A stretch of DNA of 64,000 nucleotides, taken from Drosophila miranda. Lineage: Eukaryota; Arthropoda; Insecta; Diptera; Drosophilidae. The notes under the pieces were generated by a model that worked only from the letters and a program-made list of their open reading frames with translations, searched no databases and had not been told where the DNA came from. Position numbers and translations under genes: made by a program. Positions 13,052-24,600 of this stretch are shown one piece after another (the first letter of the stretch is position 1; each line of letters starts with the position of its first letter). The stretch lies in the NCBI RefSeq assembly GCF_003369915.1, contig NC_046676.1, positions 4,960,001 through 5,024,000 on the forward strand, in the 5' to 3' direction.

Positions 13052-13710
13052 ATGAACTGCAACTTCTGCGTTTTTCTGGGGCTCAGCCTTTACTTTACCC
13101 TAACTTGGAAACTTTTTTCCAAATTTTTGCCCTGCCTGGTAGATTGTATTCAGTTGTGTAAGTGATATATCATCACTTTATGAACTGAAATAATGTTGCT
13201 CACCTTTAGACTCTTGGGAGGAGTACTGTGAAACCTATTCATTCGAACAGTCGATGATATTGTTTGCGCTCTACGGCAGTAGTGGATTCTTGTTGGTATC
13301 TGGCAATTATAAGGTAGGTTAAATGGATTATTCTTTAAACTTAAGGAACCCAATGTTGGCTATATTCCAGGAACTTCAAGTTTTCTATAATTGGCTCATT
13401 GTCACTGCCCACATAATTGTCCTAATGTGTGGTTATATTGTCTTTGCAAGGCTCCTAAGGGATCATCCGCTATGGCAGGGAACTCTTATATGTGCTGGTG
13501 GTTATCTACATACTCTCAAATGGATATCATTTTTAAATTATAAATTTCTACATTTTCTCAGGAACTTTGGTGAGCAGCTTTATAACAGTCCTCTTACACG
13601 TTTTAGTATGTAAGGACATCGTAAGAAATCGTTGGATAAGGACCATTTTGGGAGCCATTATAGTTCCTTCTGGATCTGTACGAAATGATCGCAATAAAAT
13701 ATATTCCTAA
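13052..13710 (+). CDS. Small four-pass membrane protein, island gene 2
   Basis: Exons 13052-13157, 13210-13313, 13371-13497 and 13562-13710 join in frame (phases 1, 0, 1) to 161 aa. The start MNCNFC resembles the MCK starts of genes 3 and 4. Hydrophobic segments lie at about 5-24, 50-66, 73-95 and 112-130. Segment 2 ends GNYK at the phase-0 junction, and the third exon is 127 nt, exactly as in genes 3 and 4. The tail is basic. Function is unknown. Its first exon is also open upstream of the ATG, so it may be read as the second half of a fused gene starting at 12291. Confidence 0.65.
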
Positions 13711-14201
13711 GCACCCTGTAAATTTATGATATGTATCTATAAAATGTAAACATTAAATTTAACAAGAATTCCACTAGAACTGATTTCTCTCTCAAAGGAA
13801 ATGGGAACTAATCTTTTTTGACTTCTTAATTCGTATTCTTCATATAATTTGTGTATTGTAGTGCAAGCCTAACTTTTTAGATAGGCCACAGAATAATGTG
13901 TCACGCCTATTTGAATCTAATGACTAATCTGCCTCTGACGTAGGACATACATATGTGTGTATGTAGCGTTGGCACCATCTGGCTATATCTTTTATCAAGT
14001 CTAGCTTGGTCCCTTCGCTTCCCTTTTTTGATGAGTGCGAAGCTCTCTGATAATTTCAACCCATCTGCTGAATTACCTTCATAATGTTGTGCTCCCATGA
14101 CTATTGTCAATTACGACACTAATGGATAATACAATTTCATTACTCAATAAGAGGTGTGCGGGTTCTTTCAGCAGGCAGTTAGTAGGGCTTCTTTTCCGAA
14201 A
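13711..14201. other. Spacer between island genes 2 and 3
   Basis: AT-rich intergenic DNA with no coding signal. Just before the next gene, TCAGCAGGCAGTTAGTAGGG is similar to the sequence before island gene 4 (TTAGTAGAACTTCTCC), which suggests a duplicated promoter. Confidence 0.4.
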
Positions 14202-14672
14202 ATGTGCAAGCCGATGCCGATGTGCTCCGTTTTCGCATATCTCTCTTTTTTGCTGACTGGCTCTGTAGTGTTTATTTCAACAAATTTTTGGAAATCCTGC
14301 TGGCTGCCAGTGGACTGTATTTGCATTTTACGAACTTCAAAGTTGGTAAACTGAGAGATGTCTCAAGCACCATCTTATATATTAAGTAATTTCAGATAAA
14401 ACTGCTGCTCTGCCTCTGGATTGTCGTGTTTGTTATTGTCGAGATCGGGATGGTTTTTATAATCATCTTGGAGAGTGTTCAGAATTGGGGACCCTACTCA
14501 TCTCTGCATTTAATGCATATATGTATGTAGGTAAAGAGGAAACTCCGTAATTCGATATAGATCGATTCGCCTTTCCTTAATTATTCTAGGTTTGGCCGTA
14601 TATATTTTTGTCTTCGTTTGCAGGACTTGCAAAAACCTAAAGTATTGCTCTATTGAAAAAACAGCCAAGTAA
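14202..14672 (+). pseudogene. Four-pass island gene 3, probable pseudogene
   Basis: A close copy of island gene 4. Its three exons align to 14202-14341, 14396-14522 and 14590-14672. Exons 2 and 3 match gene 4 in length (127 and 83 nt), splice sites and protein (IKLLLCLWIVV; SIEKTAK end against SLDETAK). Exon 1 is 140 nt instead of 216 nt: 76 nt coding for the first outer loop are missing. Since 76 is not a multiple of three, the start MCKPMPMCSVFAYLSFLL runs out of frame with the second hydrophobic segment (FLEILLAASGLYLHF). The predicted product would stop in intron 1. An unseen alternative splice could rescue it, but decay is the simpler reading. Confidence 0.7.
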
Positions 14673-14937
14673 AACGGAAAGGATTTTTTAAATGGACCTC
14701 AACGATATAGCACAATATGTATAGTCATAAATGGATTTTTGTCATCTATGTATTTATTGTATTTACATACATTGAATCGAATGATTCTGCAATTCGTCTC
14801 CTCAATTACATCCATTTCGCTGCTGATGTCCTCATAATTATTATCAATTATGATATTAGACAATACAATTTCCCATTCAATGGGCTTTGGTGAAAGAAGT
14901 TAGTAGAACTTCTCCTTCGAGAACACAAACGTCAAAA

Positions 14938-15486
14938 ATGTGCAAGCCCATTTGTTCTATTTTCGCATATATTTTATTTTTGCTGATCGGTTTTATCTTG
15001 CTTTGTTGTATAAGTTTACATCTATATGCTTACTATTTTGACGAAGATTTGTACCAGGAATTAAATGCTGAAGGGGATTTTGTGTATACATTAGATTTTT
15101 GGGCGACCCTGCTCGCTGGAACTGGACTCTACTTGAATTATATGCAATTTAAAGTAGGTGATTTATGTGCAAAATATTGTACAACTCCTTTAAATATTTT
15201 AGGTGCTTTCAGATAAAACTACTGTTGTGCCTTTGGATTGTGGTGTTCATAATTGTCGAGATCGGGATGGTTTTCATAACCATTTTGGAGAGTATTCTAA
15301 TTTGGGAACCCTACTTTGTTTTCCATTTAGTGCAGATATGTATGGAAGCAGAAATACCCTAATCATGATATTCATTGATTCGCATTTGTTTTCCTTCTTC
15401 TAGGTTTTGCCATATATGTTTTGGTATTGGTTTACTTTAATTGCACAACCCTAAAATACTGTTCTTTAGACGAAACAGCGAAGTAA
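14938..15486 (+). CDS. Small four-pass membrane protein, island gene 4
   Basis: Exons 14938-15153, 15213-15339 and 15404-15486 join in frame (phases 0, 1) to 141 aa. The order is: N-terminus MCKPICS, hydrophobic segment 1 (about 6-27), an acidic loop with FDEDLYQEL, segment 2 (about 53-68) ending MQFK at the junction, segment 3 (about 73-98), a short loop, and segment 4 (about 115-127). The C-terminus is KYCSLDETAK. Exon 1 corresponds to exons 1+2 of genes 2 and 5, so one intron has been lost or gained in the family. This is the best-preserved member. No conserved domain is recognised. A plasma-membrane or endomembrane role is inferred only from the four hydrophobic stretches. Confidence 0.75.
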
Positions 15487-16085
15487 AACATGAAGGATCT
15501 TCTAATAAATACTTGGAATAGATAAGGAATAAGGAATTAAAACAAATAATTTACTATTTTAATAGTAATTAGATAGCCCTGTATACGGTACGGTTTTCAT
15601 GATATAAGCCAAGATATGACCTGACTTGAACCGAAACTGGTTTACTGCGATGTATCATATTTCTTTTTTTTTTTAATTTTTTATTGTATACAAAATATTA
15701 TCACAGATAAAAAAAACAAAAAATACAATTACACAAAAATAATGAAATTGTATGTCAATTGGTTAAATTTAAAATAAATTAAAACAAATATCGAAACTAA
15801 GTTGTATGGAAATCGGTTTTTAATGACTTTTAATGTTTTTGGCCAAGATTTACATTTTGGCAGAAATTTCCATATTTGGATGTTCTTTTGCCAATGGATT
15901 ACAGTATGGACTCCGTTATTGATATGAAACTGAAACAAAATAAATATTAATTGAAAACACTTTCGATGAATGATAATTAGGTAATTTAGGATAATTAGAG
16001 AATTAGGTAAATTTACTGGAGTATATTGCTACCAATCGAAGTATTGTCGGACTAACAAATTATTTCTTGTTCAACCTTCTTTGGG
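15487..16085. other. AT-rich spacer between island genes 4 and 5
   Basis: Very AT-rich intergenic DNA with a T run at about 15661-15675. It contains no coding or RNA gene signal that I can support. Confidence 0.4.
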
Positions 16086-16689
16086 ATGTGTCAAAATTTG
16101 TTGATAGTTGTCTTTGTTCCATTTGTGGTTTTCAATGGGTATCTAGTGGGTTTGATCTTCGTAAATGTGGTGTTTATATTCCTTACCGAAGAAGAGACAC
16201 TCGATGAAGGTAGGGCTTGAATATGACTGCTGATCAGAATTTCAAAATATTTATGTATCTACTTTAAAGACTTCTTAAATATTTGGGTAATGCTGGGAGT
16301 CATTCAATTAGCCAATGCTGCCTATGGTCTATCATTAGTGTGCGGAAAATTAAAGGTTTGATTCTAAGTTTCTAAATCACATATGTATAACTTATCCAAC
16401 TCTTTCAAGTCTAGTTAAAGGGGATACTTTTCACTTGGACTTTAGTGTCTGTCTTGGCTAATCTTATGTTTATCGTCTGGAACATACGATTTGCCTTGCA
16501 ATACGAATATAGCGACTCCTTTGATGCTTACGGTGGAATTACCTGTATTTATATTGAGGGTAACTAAATGCAATATTTATACAAATAGTAACCGAAGTGA
16601 CATTATCTCGCACAGCCTTCAGCATATGCACTTTGTATGTGGTACTTACGTTCTATCGTGAATCTGTAATAAGCCCAAATAAATTGTGA
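16086..16689 (+). CDS. Small four-pass membrane protein, island gene 5
   Basis: Exons 16086-16209, 16270-16355, 16415-16559 and 16616-16689 join in frame with phases 1, 0, 1, giving 142 aa. The phases equal those of island gene 2. The start is MCQNLL, then a first hydrophobic segment (about 5-34), an acidic EEETLDE turn, segment 2 (about 43-64) ending GKLK at the phase-0 junction, segment 3 (about 67-86), a Tyr-rich outer loop (about 90-110), segment 4 and a short tail SPNKL. AATAAA overlaps the final codons. It is the most diverged member, recognised mainly by the exon plan and the Met-Cys start. Function unknown. Confidence 0.7.
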
Positions 16690-17379
16690 TAATTTAAAAA
16701 ATTACAATAAATTCAAATGATGGAAGACGCGTGTCGCAACACCCCGATATGATAGCATTCGTTTCTGGCTGGTATAGCAGGCTGCTGCTGCCCCGTTTGG
16801 ACAGGCCTTAAAAGTCGGCTCTCTTTTCAGTTGAAGTCTCTTAATACCATCGGCCTGGTCTGGCAACTATGCGTCTCGGAGCTTTTTAGAGAAGCTAGCC
16901 ATTTAGCCGCCATTCGAAAGCTTTTGGTGCTCATTTTTGTTTTGACGGTCGACAGAGAAATCGGCACAACGCATTGCTTCGTGACGAAGGTAGGGCGAGA
17001 GAATGCCACTGAGTCATTCAACTCGAAACGAAATGAGGTGGGAAAGTGCAGTTAGTCGGTGTTCTGTAGTGGGCAAATGTGTAAACATTGAACATTGATA
17101 AGTGACGAATTCGCGATTCCAAGAATTACATTGAGAGCACTCCGTAGATTAAATTACGTTATGATCTCATTGAGAGCAGAAAGTTGTTGAGCTTCTGAGC
17201 TGAGAGCGCACGAAGTAGAGGCAAAAGAAAAAACAGAAATAAAAACAAGTTTCCGCTGCGCAAGCAGCTTGCTCTCCCGCCCAGGCCCAGAAGAACTTCG
17301 CCGTCCGTCCTCCCAAGGAATCCCAGGAATCTCAGGAAGCATCATCTAGCGGACCAGCCGACCAGCTCAATCACCCGCC
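16690..17379 (+). other. Tsp42Ef promoter and 5' UTR region
   Basis: An initiator-like TTTCAGTTG at 16826-16834 is the probable start of Tsp42Ef transcription, leaving a 5' UTR of about 550 nt. No gene of its own is seen in the stretch. Confidence 0.45.
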
Positions 17380-19385
17380 ATGTCGTCCACGTCGGCTCTC
17401 AAGGTGTTCGTGTATGCCCTGGACATTGTTTGTGCGGTAAGTGCCCTCCTCTTTCCTTTGCTTTTCTTTTCAATTTGCGACAGCTAAGGCAATTGGGTCA
17501 ATTGACCTGTTGTAAACACCCCAACCACAATCACAAAACCACTTGGCGCAATTTATTACTATTCCCTGTATTAGTACTCTGTGTTCTGATAAAAGAAACA
17601 GCACGCATAATATCATACTGTTACCGCCTCCCGTTATGAGGTTGTTTTCGCTGGAACAACCTTATCGCTGCAAATTGAATCAAAAGAAGCTTTTGCGTGC
17701 TAATCGCATAAATATCATTCACTTTGTGTTGCTAGGAGAGTTGCACCTTAGTAAAAATACATACATATGTATCTTTCGGCAAACTAGTTTCGAAAATTAT
17801 CAAATGCTTGGTTTATTTATACCTCTTTAATTGCAAGCAACGGTGAGAATAGACAGATGGTCCTGAAGGTCAGCATATGTAATGCGCTCTGTATATCCAT
17901 CAAATTTAATCGTAGGCTCATCCATTTTGAATGTCCAATCGATGCGGGCGCCATGGGCAGATGTTCCCGCCAGGCTTCTGTAATGTGTAGTTTTCAGTTA
18001 ATAAATGAATCAGGATGAATTTCCGGCAGGCTTATATCAACAATTTCCTAGATTGGACAGCCTTCTCAAACTAGACAAATCAATAGCAATTAAGTTGTAC
18101 TATCTTAAGAGGAAATGCTTGAAAACCATGTTTACTCATCGATGATTGTGCAACGTTAACCGGCTAAAAATACCAGTGCTGGCGTCATTAACTCTCCGGC
18201 TTTTGTTGGCTTGAACAAATTTTGAATAATTTACAACCAATCAAACAATCAGGTTGGCCAAGTCTCTGATACCTGATATGAACGTTAACTACATATAGTA
18301 AATGACCTTGTCTACAGCGCATACGCAAATCCCCGTCAGGATTGTTTTGCCGAGGGGGACCTCCATGTGACCCATTTACCGTCTGGCATAAATAGTTCCC
18401 TGCCATCCCACCCTGCCATACCATTCCCGGACGCCAGTCAGACTAGCCTACTCGGCGCCTATCCATTTGAGTGCCTTACTTTTGCCTTGTCTGTGGTCCA
18501 AAATCATTGAAGTGGAATTGTTGTCTCGGGAATTGTTGTCTCCAATTATTAATTTGTTGTCGCTTTCCTCCCATACAGCTGCTGGCCCTGGTGCTGATAT
18601 CTTTCGGCATCTATGTCGTGGTGTCCTATGATCTGAACGAAATTGGAGGGCTGTCGGCCTACGCATTCATTTATCTAGGAGCGGTCGCCCTGGTAATCCT
18701 CTTATGGGGATATCTGTCCGCTTGGAAGGAAAGTGTGTGCTGCACTGTCACGGTAGGTGGAAAACTCGTTATAACTGTTTCTATAGTGATGTCTCTAATG
18801 ATGGATATCCTCGTTGTTACAGTTCGTGGTATTCCTGTGGCTGATTATTGCCACCCAGTTCGCGGTGGTGTTTTTGCTTATCCACAATGAAAGCTCTGTA
18901 GCCTCCAATCTGGCCAACCCGATTGAGGCCACTTGGGAGGAAGAGCTCAACAGTCCCGGCGCCATGTCCATCTATCAGAACTGGGTGAGTGTCAGAACTC
19001 GTATCTTCTGGAAAACTCTTATGTAAAACTCTGTTTCTTACAGTTCCAGTGCTGCGGTCGTGGCAGTCCACAGGATTACATTGTCAACGAGCGACTGCCC
19101 CCAGAGACCTGTTTCCGCAACCATGACAAAAGCAAGGCTGAGAACCTCATCCCCAACGGCTGCCGAAAGGAGTTCGAAAACTATTGGCTGCAGCTACTGC
19201 AGATTTTCAACATTCTCGGCTGTGTGCTGATTGGCATCGAGGTGGGTGATCCGTAGACGCCGTAGACCTCTCCACAAACTTACCTTTAACGAACTTTATT
19301 ACTCCATTCTCAGCTCCTGATCAGTGTCATCTCGATCCGGCTGTGCAACAGCATTCGGAACGATCAGCGGCGCTCGTACTTTTAA
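17380..19385 (+). CDS. Tsp42Ef: Tetraspanin Tsp42Ef
   Basis: Four-pass tetraspanin. Exons 17380-17436, 18579-18752, 18823-18984, 19044-19241 and 19314-19385 are all phase 0 and give 220 aa. The first exon codes for 19 residues, one fewer than the cluster norm. The second-segment motif is unusual: WGYLSAWKES replaces the common GCCGAIRES, so the intracellular loop has lost its Cys pair. The large loop has CCG at about 134-136, ETC and NGC, four cysteines. The C-terminus is basic (RNDQRRSYF). Intron 1 is 1.14 kb. A poly(A) signal lies near 19660. Confidence 0.87.
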
Positions 19386-20100
19386 AACAATCCCGAAAAC
19401 TACGAAATTGGTTATTATTCTAAACGGAATTTGTTATTACCAAGCGTTAAGTAAGACTTGAAAAACTGTTGTTGGAAATTTAAAATTGGAAACCGGGAGA
19501 TACGAGTATTTAAATAAGTACAATACACACACACTCACAAAACACAGCTTATATAACTCACGAACTAATTTCAATGCAAATTTTAGCTGTACATCACACT
19601 CAAATCTTAGGCTAAGAAATGTGAATTAATTTTAATATTATTTATTTGAATATATTGCTAAATAAAACAGTCAAAGAAGTGCATAAAATAGTTGATAGAT
19701 TCTTGCTCCACAGTTCCCAGATCAATATCAATATTCCGGCAATACATCAAAAATCATGTGCAAGGAGCGCAATCGAAGCCACTACCAACTGTCGCTACCG
19801 CGTAGGGACGACAGAATGCCAGTGTGAATACTCACGATGGAGCATTTCATCCTCATAAGCTAAGTCTCTATTTTCATACGCCATCCTGAAACTGTATATA
19901 TGTACATAAATTCTCTCGATGATCACAATCACAAATTTCCTCCACAAAATATCTCTCAGCTGGATCGTAGCCCTGAAAGAGATATATGTATAAAACATAT
20001 TCATCCGCTAACGGCACAAAAATGTAACTAAAACTGATTTATTTAATAAACCAAAAAAGCCAGAGAGTTGCATGGTACAATTGCAAAATAATAAAATAAA
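19386..20100. other. Spacer between Tsp42Ef and DINE-1 copy B
   Basis: Contains the Ef 3' UTR (AATAAA near 19660). At 19972-19754 the minus strand has short open segments with good-looking splice sites, reported as a finding. No firm gene is called. Confidence 0.4.
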
Positions 20101-21196
20101 ACGAGGGGGAACGTTGTGAGTTGCTGCGGAGACCGCAACTCTACATTTATACCCGATACTTAGTCAGTATGGCTCTCCTTAGGCAGACGCCGCTAATATT
20201 AAACGACACGAAAAAGAGAGAGACAGAAAATCAGTCTGAGCTTGTCGTCGGGCGCTGCGTGGCCACTGCAAATTGATTTGTTCCTATTGGCTATAAAAAT
20301 GATCCGATCTGATCCAGATTCAGCCATCTGATAGACATGGTCATTATCTATGATTCTGCGTTTTTAGTTTTGTCGAATATGCAATATTGTGGATGCAACA
20401 GATTTTCGTCCTTTGTGGAGGCGGAAGGGGGTGGGGCGAAATTCTGAGATATACGTTTTATAGTGAGATCTAACAGAAGTGCGGATACCAAATTTGGTTA
20501 CTCTAGCCTTAATAGTCTCTGAGATTTGAGGATGCCCCAGATTTTCGTCCTTTGCGGGGGCGGAAGGGGGTGTGGCGAAATTTGGACATGAAACGGTCAA
20601 GGTCCGATATCACAGGAGTGTGGATACCAAATTTGGTTGCTCTGGCTCTTATAGGTTCTGAGATCCTTGAACTCATATTTTGCAATTGGCAAAACCGACC
20701 ATGAAACCTGTGTGTTAGAGAGAGACAGAGCGAGAAAGAATAAAATTGTTTTCTTGATTCTGGCTATAATAATTATACGATCTGGTTGAGATCTTACATT
20801 CTAAAACATATAGTCATCCTCTACGATTCTGCGTTTTTGGTTTTATCGTATCTTTAAAAATGTGGATGCCACAGATTTTCGTTCTTTGTGGGGGCGGAAG
20901 TGGGCGGGGCGAAGTTTTGAAATATTTTTGTAGCAGTGACATATCACAGAAGTCTGGATACAAAACATCGTTGCTCTAGCTCTTATGGTCTTTGAGCACT
21001 AGGCGCTGAAGGGGACGGACAGACGGACGGACGGACAGACGGACAGACAGACATGGCTCAATCGACTCGGCTATTGATGCTGATCAAGAATATATATACT
21101 TTATGGGGTCGGAAACGATTCCTTCTGGACGTTACACACATCCACTTTTACCACAAATCTAATATACCCCAATACTCATTTTGAGTATCGGGTATA
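20101..21196 (-). mobile_element. DINE-1-type repeat, copy B
   Basis: Full-length copy. On the minus strand it starts TATACCCGATACTC at 21196 and passes through a GTCC microsatellite near 21016-21050. It ends with the GAGTTGC/GCAACTC stem-loop and a C-rich terminus next to a T run (read as AAAACGAGGGGG on the plus strand at about 20098-20109). It is nearly identical to copies C and D, which indicates recent spread. It sits between Tsp42Ef and Tsp42Eg. Confidence 0.78.
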
Positions 21197-21686
21197 AATA
21201 GAACAGAATTGGCTATAGCTTCGCTTTCCTTTTATTCAAATATTTCATTATACATATGTATGTATGTATATATGTACGTAATGCCCACATAGATAAGTGT
21301 GGAAAACGCGCCGAACGAACCGGCCAGTTTCGATTCCATTTCGTGCCGAAGCTTTTCGTTTCGTTCCGTTGCCACTGTGTTCGTGTTCGCCAAACCAAAC
21401 GTTTATTTTTTCGCGCTATCAGCAACTGTGGAACGGACCGCACAGTTTTCAGTTAACATTCGCGCGGAGAACATGAACCGGGTTTTGGGGAACCCACAGC
21501 AACCGTTTAAATAGATTGAAGTATTTTCCGTTTGTCAACAAAACAAAGCCGCGCGGGTTGCCAGGTGGAGAAGAAGAAAGAACACTTGTATATTCGATAA
21601 AAATAACCACTTGTGCACAGATACCTTTATAGAAAACATATAGATATACAATAGATAGTGCTCTGTTAGAGATTGGATAATCGAAA
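21197..21686 (+). promoter_or_regulatory. Tsp42Eg promoter and 5' UTR region
   Basis: TTTTCAGTTAAC at 21446-21457 fits an initiator and would give a 5' UTR of about 236 nt before the Tsp42Eg ATG. Upstream lies a CATA/TATG microsatellite at 21251-21275. No separate gene is seen. Confidence 0.4.
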
Positions 21687-24600
21687 ATGGCCTGTTCCAC
21701 CAATGTGCTGAAAGTGTTTGCCCTCTTTTGGGACATCATCTATGCTGTGAGTACCGTGACCCTCTAATTGTGATCGGTTCATAGAGAGCCAGCGTCGAGT
21801 TCTGTGTGGCGGCTTCATGACCCCAGATAGCATTAAAACACGAATTAATCGTAAGAGCGGGCCAAGGCAAGGCTAATTGCAGGGAAATTACCGCGGCCAG
21901 CTGAACTGACTTGGGTCTGTCTGCCTTTGGCTAAATGCCAGATCTTGCTGTAGAATATTCCTCCCGCCCAGACAATGCCTCGATCGGTCCAAGTTCATTC
22001 GGAGATACATCAGTCTTTGATGTGCGGGGCAATTGTTTATTTGATAGCGTAGAACATCAACATTGGGCTATAAAAACTATTGCTATTTTCTAGTCGGATA
22101 GTTTTCCATTCGTTTAGTTAACAACCATTCAAATAAATACTGAAGGCTGTTTGTCGGTTTGTTTTGTGGCGCATTTTGATGCAAATTCGAGACATAAAAC
22201 CATCAACATTTTGTCGAATATCCAGTTCAGTCAGTCTGGCGCATAAGCTTTCCAGAAGCTGTCCTTCTACGTAACAGTTTTGTACAAAAATATCTTTGAG
22301 TAAAAATGATTTAATAATTTATTTATTTAGTGCTTTTGTTTATATTCTTGCTGAGCTTTTTATTTGTGTTTTTTCCACATTTCTGCTGGCAGCCAAACGC
22401 AAAACTTGGTCACCCACGCCCGCCTGCCACTACTTAACCCTGAACGAAAAAAGATATAGAAATCTATTTGATTTTTTCGTAGCTTCGTGGCTGTTTGTTT
22501 GTTGTAGTTTGTTTTACTTGGGCGAGACTTTACATATACTCGTGCGTTGATGTCATTTCTTAGATGTTTTGGGCATTTTTCTAGAATTTGTTTTCAAAAT
22601 GGAATGCGACCGAAGGCTGAGGAAATGCCAGCGCGCACAACGCGTCGTATGAGCGATTTTCCGCATTCGGTTCCAGGCGAGTTCACTCTCGATTTGCGCG
22701 CCGAGAGATTTCAATAATGCTGAGGCCGATGCCCAGCATTACTTCATTTGGGTGTGGGGACCATATTGTAGGGTTTGGTCTGGTCTGCTGTAGGGTAGGG
22801 CCAAGCCTTTGTCTCACCTTGCTGCTGGTGCCGAGTGACAGAAACCCACATAAATCTCTGGCAAATAGGCAACTCAATGACAGCTGCCATAGTTTGTCCG
22901 TCTGGCTTCGTTTTTGGGCATTTATTTTATGTACTGGCTCTGGCAATCGATCTACCCACTCGCCGATCTGTGGATTGCCAGCCTTATCAGACGACATGCA
23001 AATTATGCACATACTATAGTATATAGTGTGTCCCACTAGTCTGACCTTGCGCTCTCGGGTGATAATTGTGTTTAATTGTTCGGCCGCGAATGCCTATGCT
23101 TATGGGCGGGAAATGAGAGCAAATTAATAAAAGGTTTTTGGCTTTTTGCACTGTCTCCCTGTTGCCAACACCAAGTTCTTATCGCCTTTTTATGGGACTG
23201 AGTGAGTGTCTCTTTAGTGCCTTAAGCACTTGTGACAGTCTTAGATATCAAACGAATGTTGAGTGGGTTCAGACCTCATATAAACTACGAGTGTTTGTAT
23301 AGTTCCGCTACGAATTAAGTCCAGTCCCAACATTCGGCTGGCAATTACAAAGTCTAATTATGGTTCAATGTTCTTAAGCAATTCCAGATTCGGGCATGCT
23401 TCGTTTTCATTTCTACTGCGAGTGAAGCCAGTCGTCTGTTCCCAATTTCCATGGGAGCTCCACCGAGAACGTGCCTCCATGCTTTGATTCCTCATTCGAT
23501 GACGCAGTACATAGAGGCCCTTGAAATTTGGGTCTGTACTGGGAATTGGGCGGCGGAGCATAATAAATTACAATTAAATGGCGTTGTATACTCGTAGATA
23601 CGTGGTTACCACGTGCTGCCAGATGTCTAGAGCTCATCTTCACTCGTTAATTGATGGGGCACTGTCGATTCCCCATTTCGATTATAGCTCAATTAATGTA
23701 AATGCCTTTATCTACAACCATATTTAGTTGCAATCCTCATTGAATATGCACAGCTGGTACCCAAGTCCGAGCACAACATTGATTGGCTTTAACTACTTTT
23801 AAGCAATCCCTAAACGGTCTTGGCTATGGATTACAGCCAAAACCGATCAAATTTGTGTACCCCAGCCCAAATGATTAATCGGCTAAATCATTCATAATTT
23901 TAAGTACACCGTGTGCTGTAAGTTGGTTTTGGAGCCGCTTCAAAGGTGAGGCAGTGCCTCGAGCTCGAGTGCCTCGAGCTCGAGTGACAAACAAACAAGT
24001 CACGTCAAAGTCAACGATTCTGGCGACTGGTTTACCCGACAGTTGTAATGATAATTGTATACAATGTACAAACGGTTGGGTTGTGGCGGCAACAGGTTGC
24101 TGAATGCAAAGATCAGCAACGTGGAAATACTCGTACAATTATTACGCATTTCATCCACTCACTTTCGGCAGGAGAATTATTTTTCTGTGTATTCCTCGGG
24201 GGCTTTGGGCAAACTGCCAAGTGGCCATCCACAAACAGTCTACATTTGGCAGAAGTGTGTGAAATTTCGCATTGTATTGGTGGATGGATGAGTCATTGCG
24301 TTAAATTTAAAGTTGCAACTAGCGTTGCAAGTGAGAGGCGAACGATCACTGCACCACTCGACGTATACGTAATTTATGATGACATTAGATGGCCCGAGTA
24401 GCTCTGGCCTGCCGCCGAAGCATACAACATTACTGATCACATGATAGAGTATTCCTTCCAACAGCCTGCAACACTGCGTATGAGTGGTCCACGGGGGTGG
24501 CGGCGGCACGTGGAAATGTTCGAGCAAGCCACAATTTGCATACGACTATTAGATCTAAGCATGACCTTCAATTAAGCGACTAGTATACAGACTTTTATCA

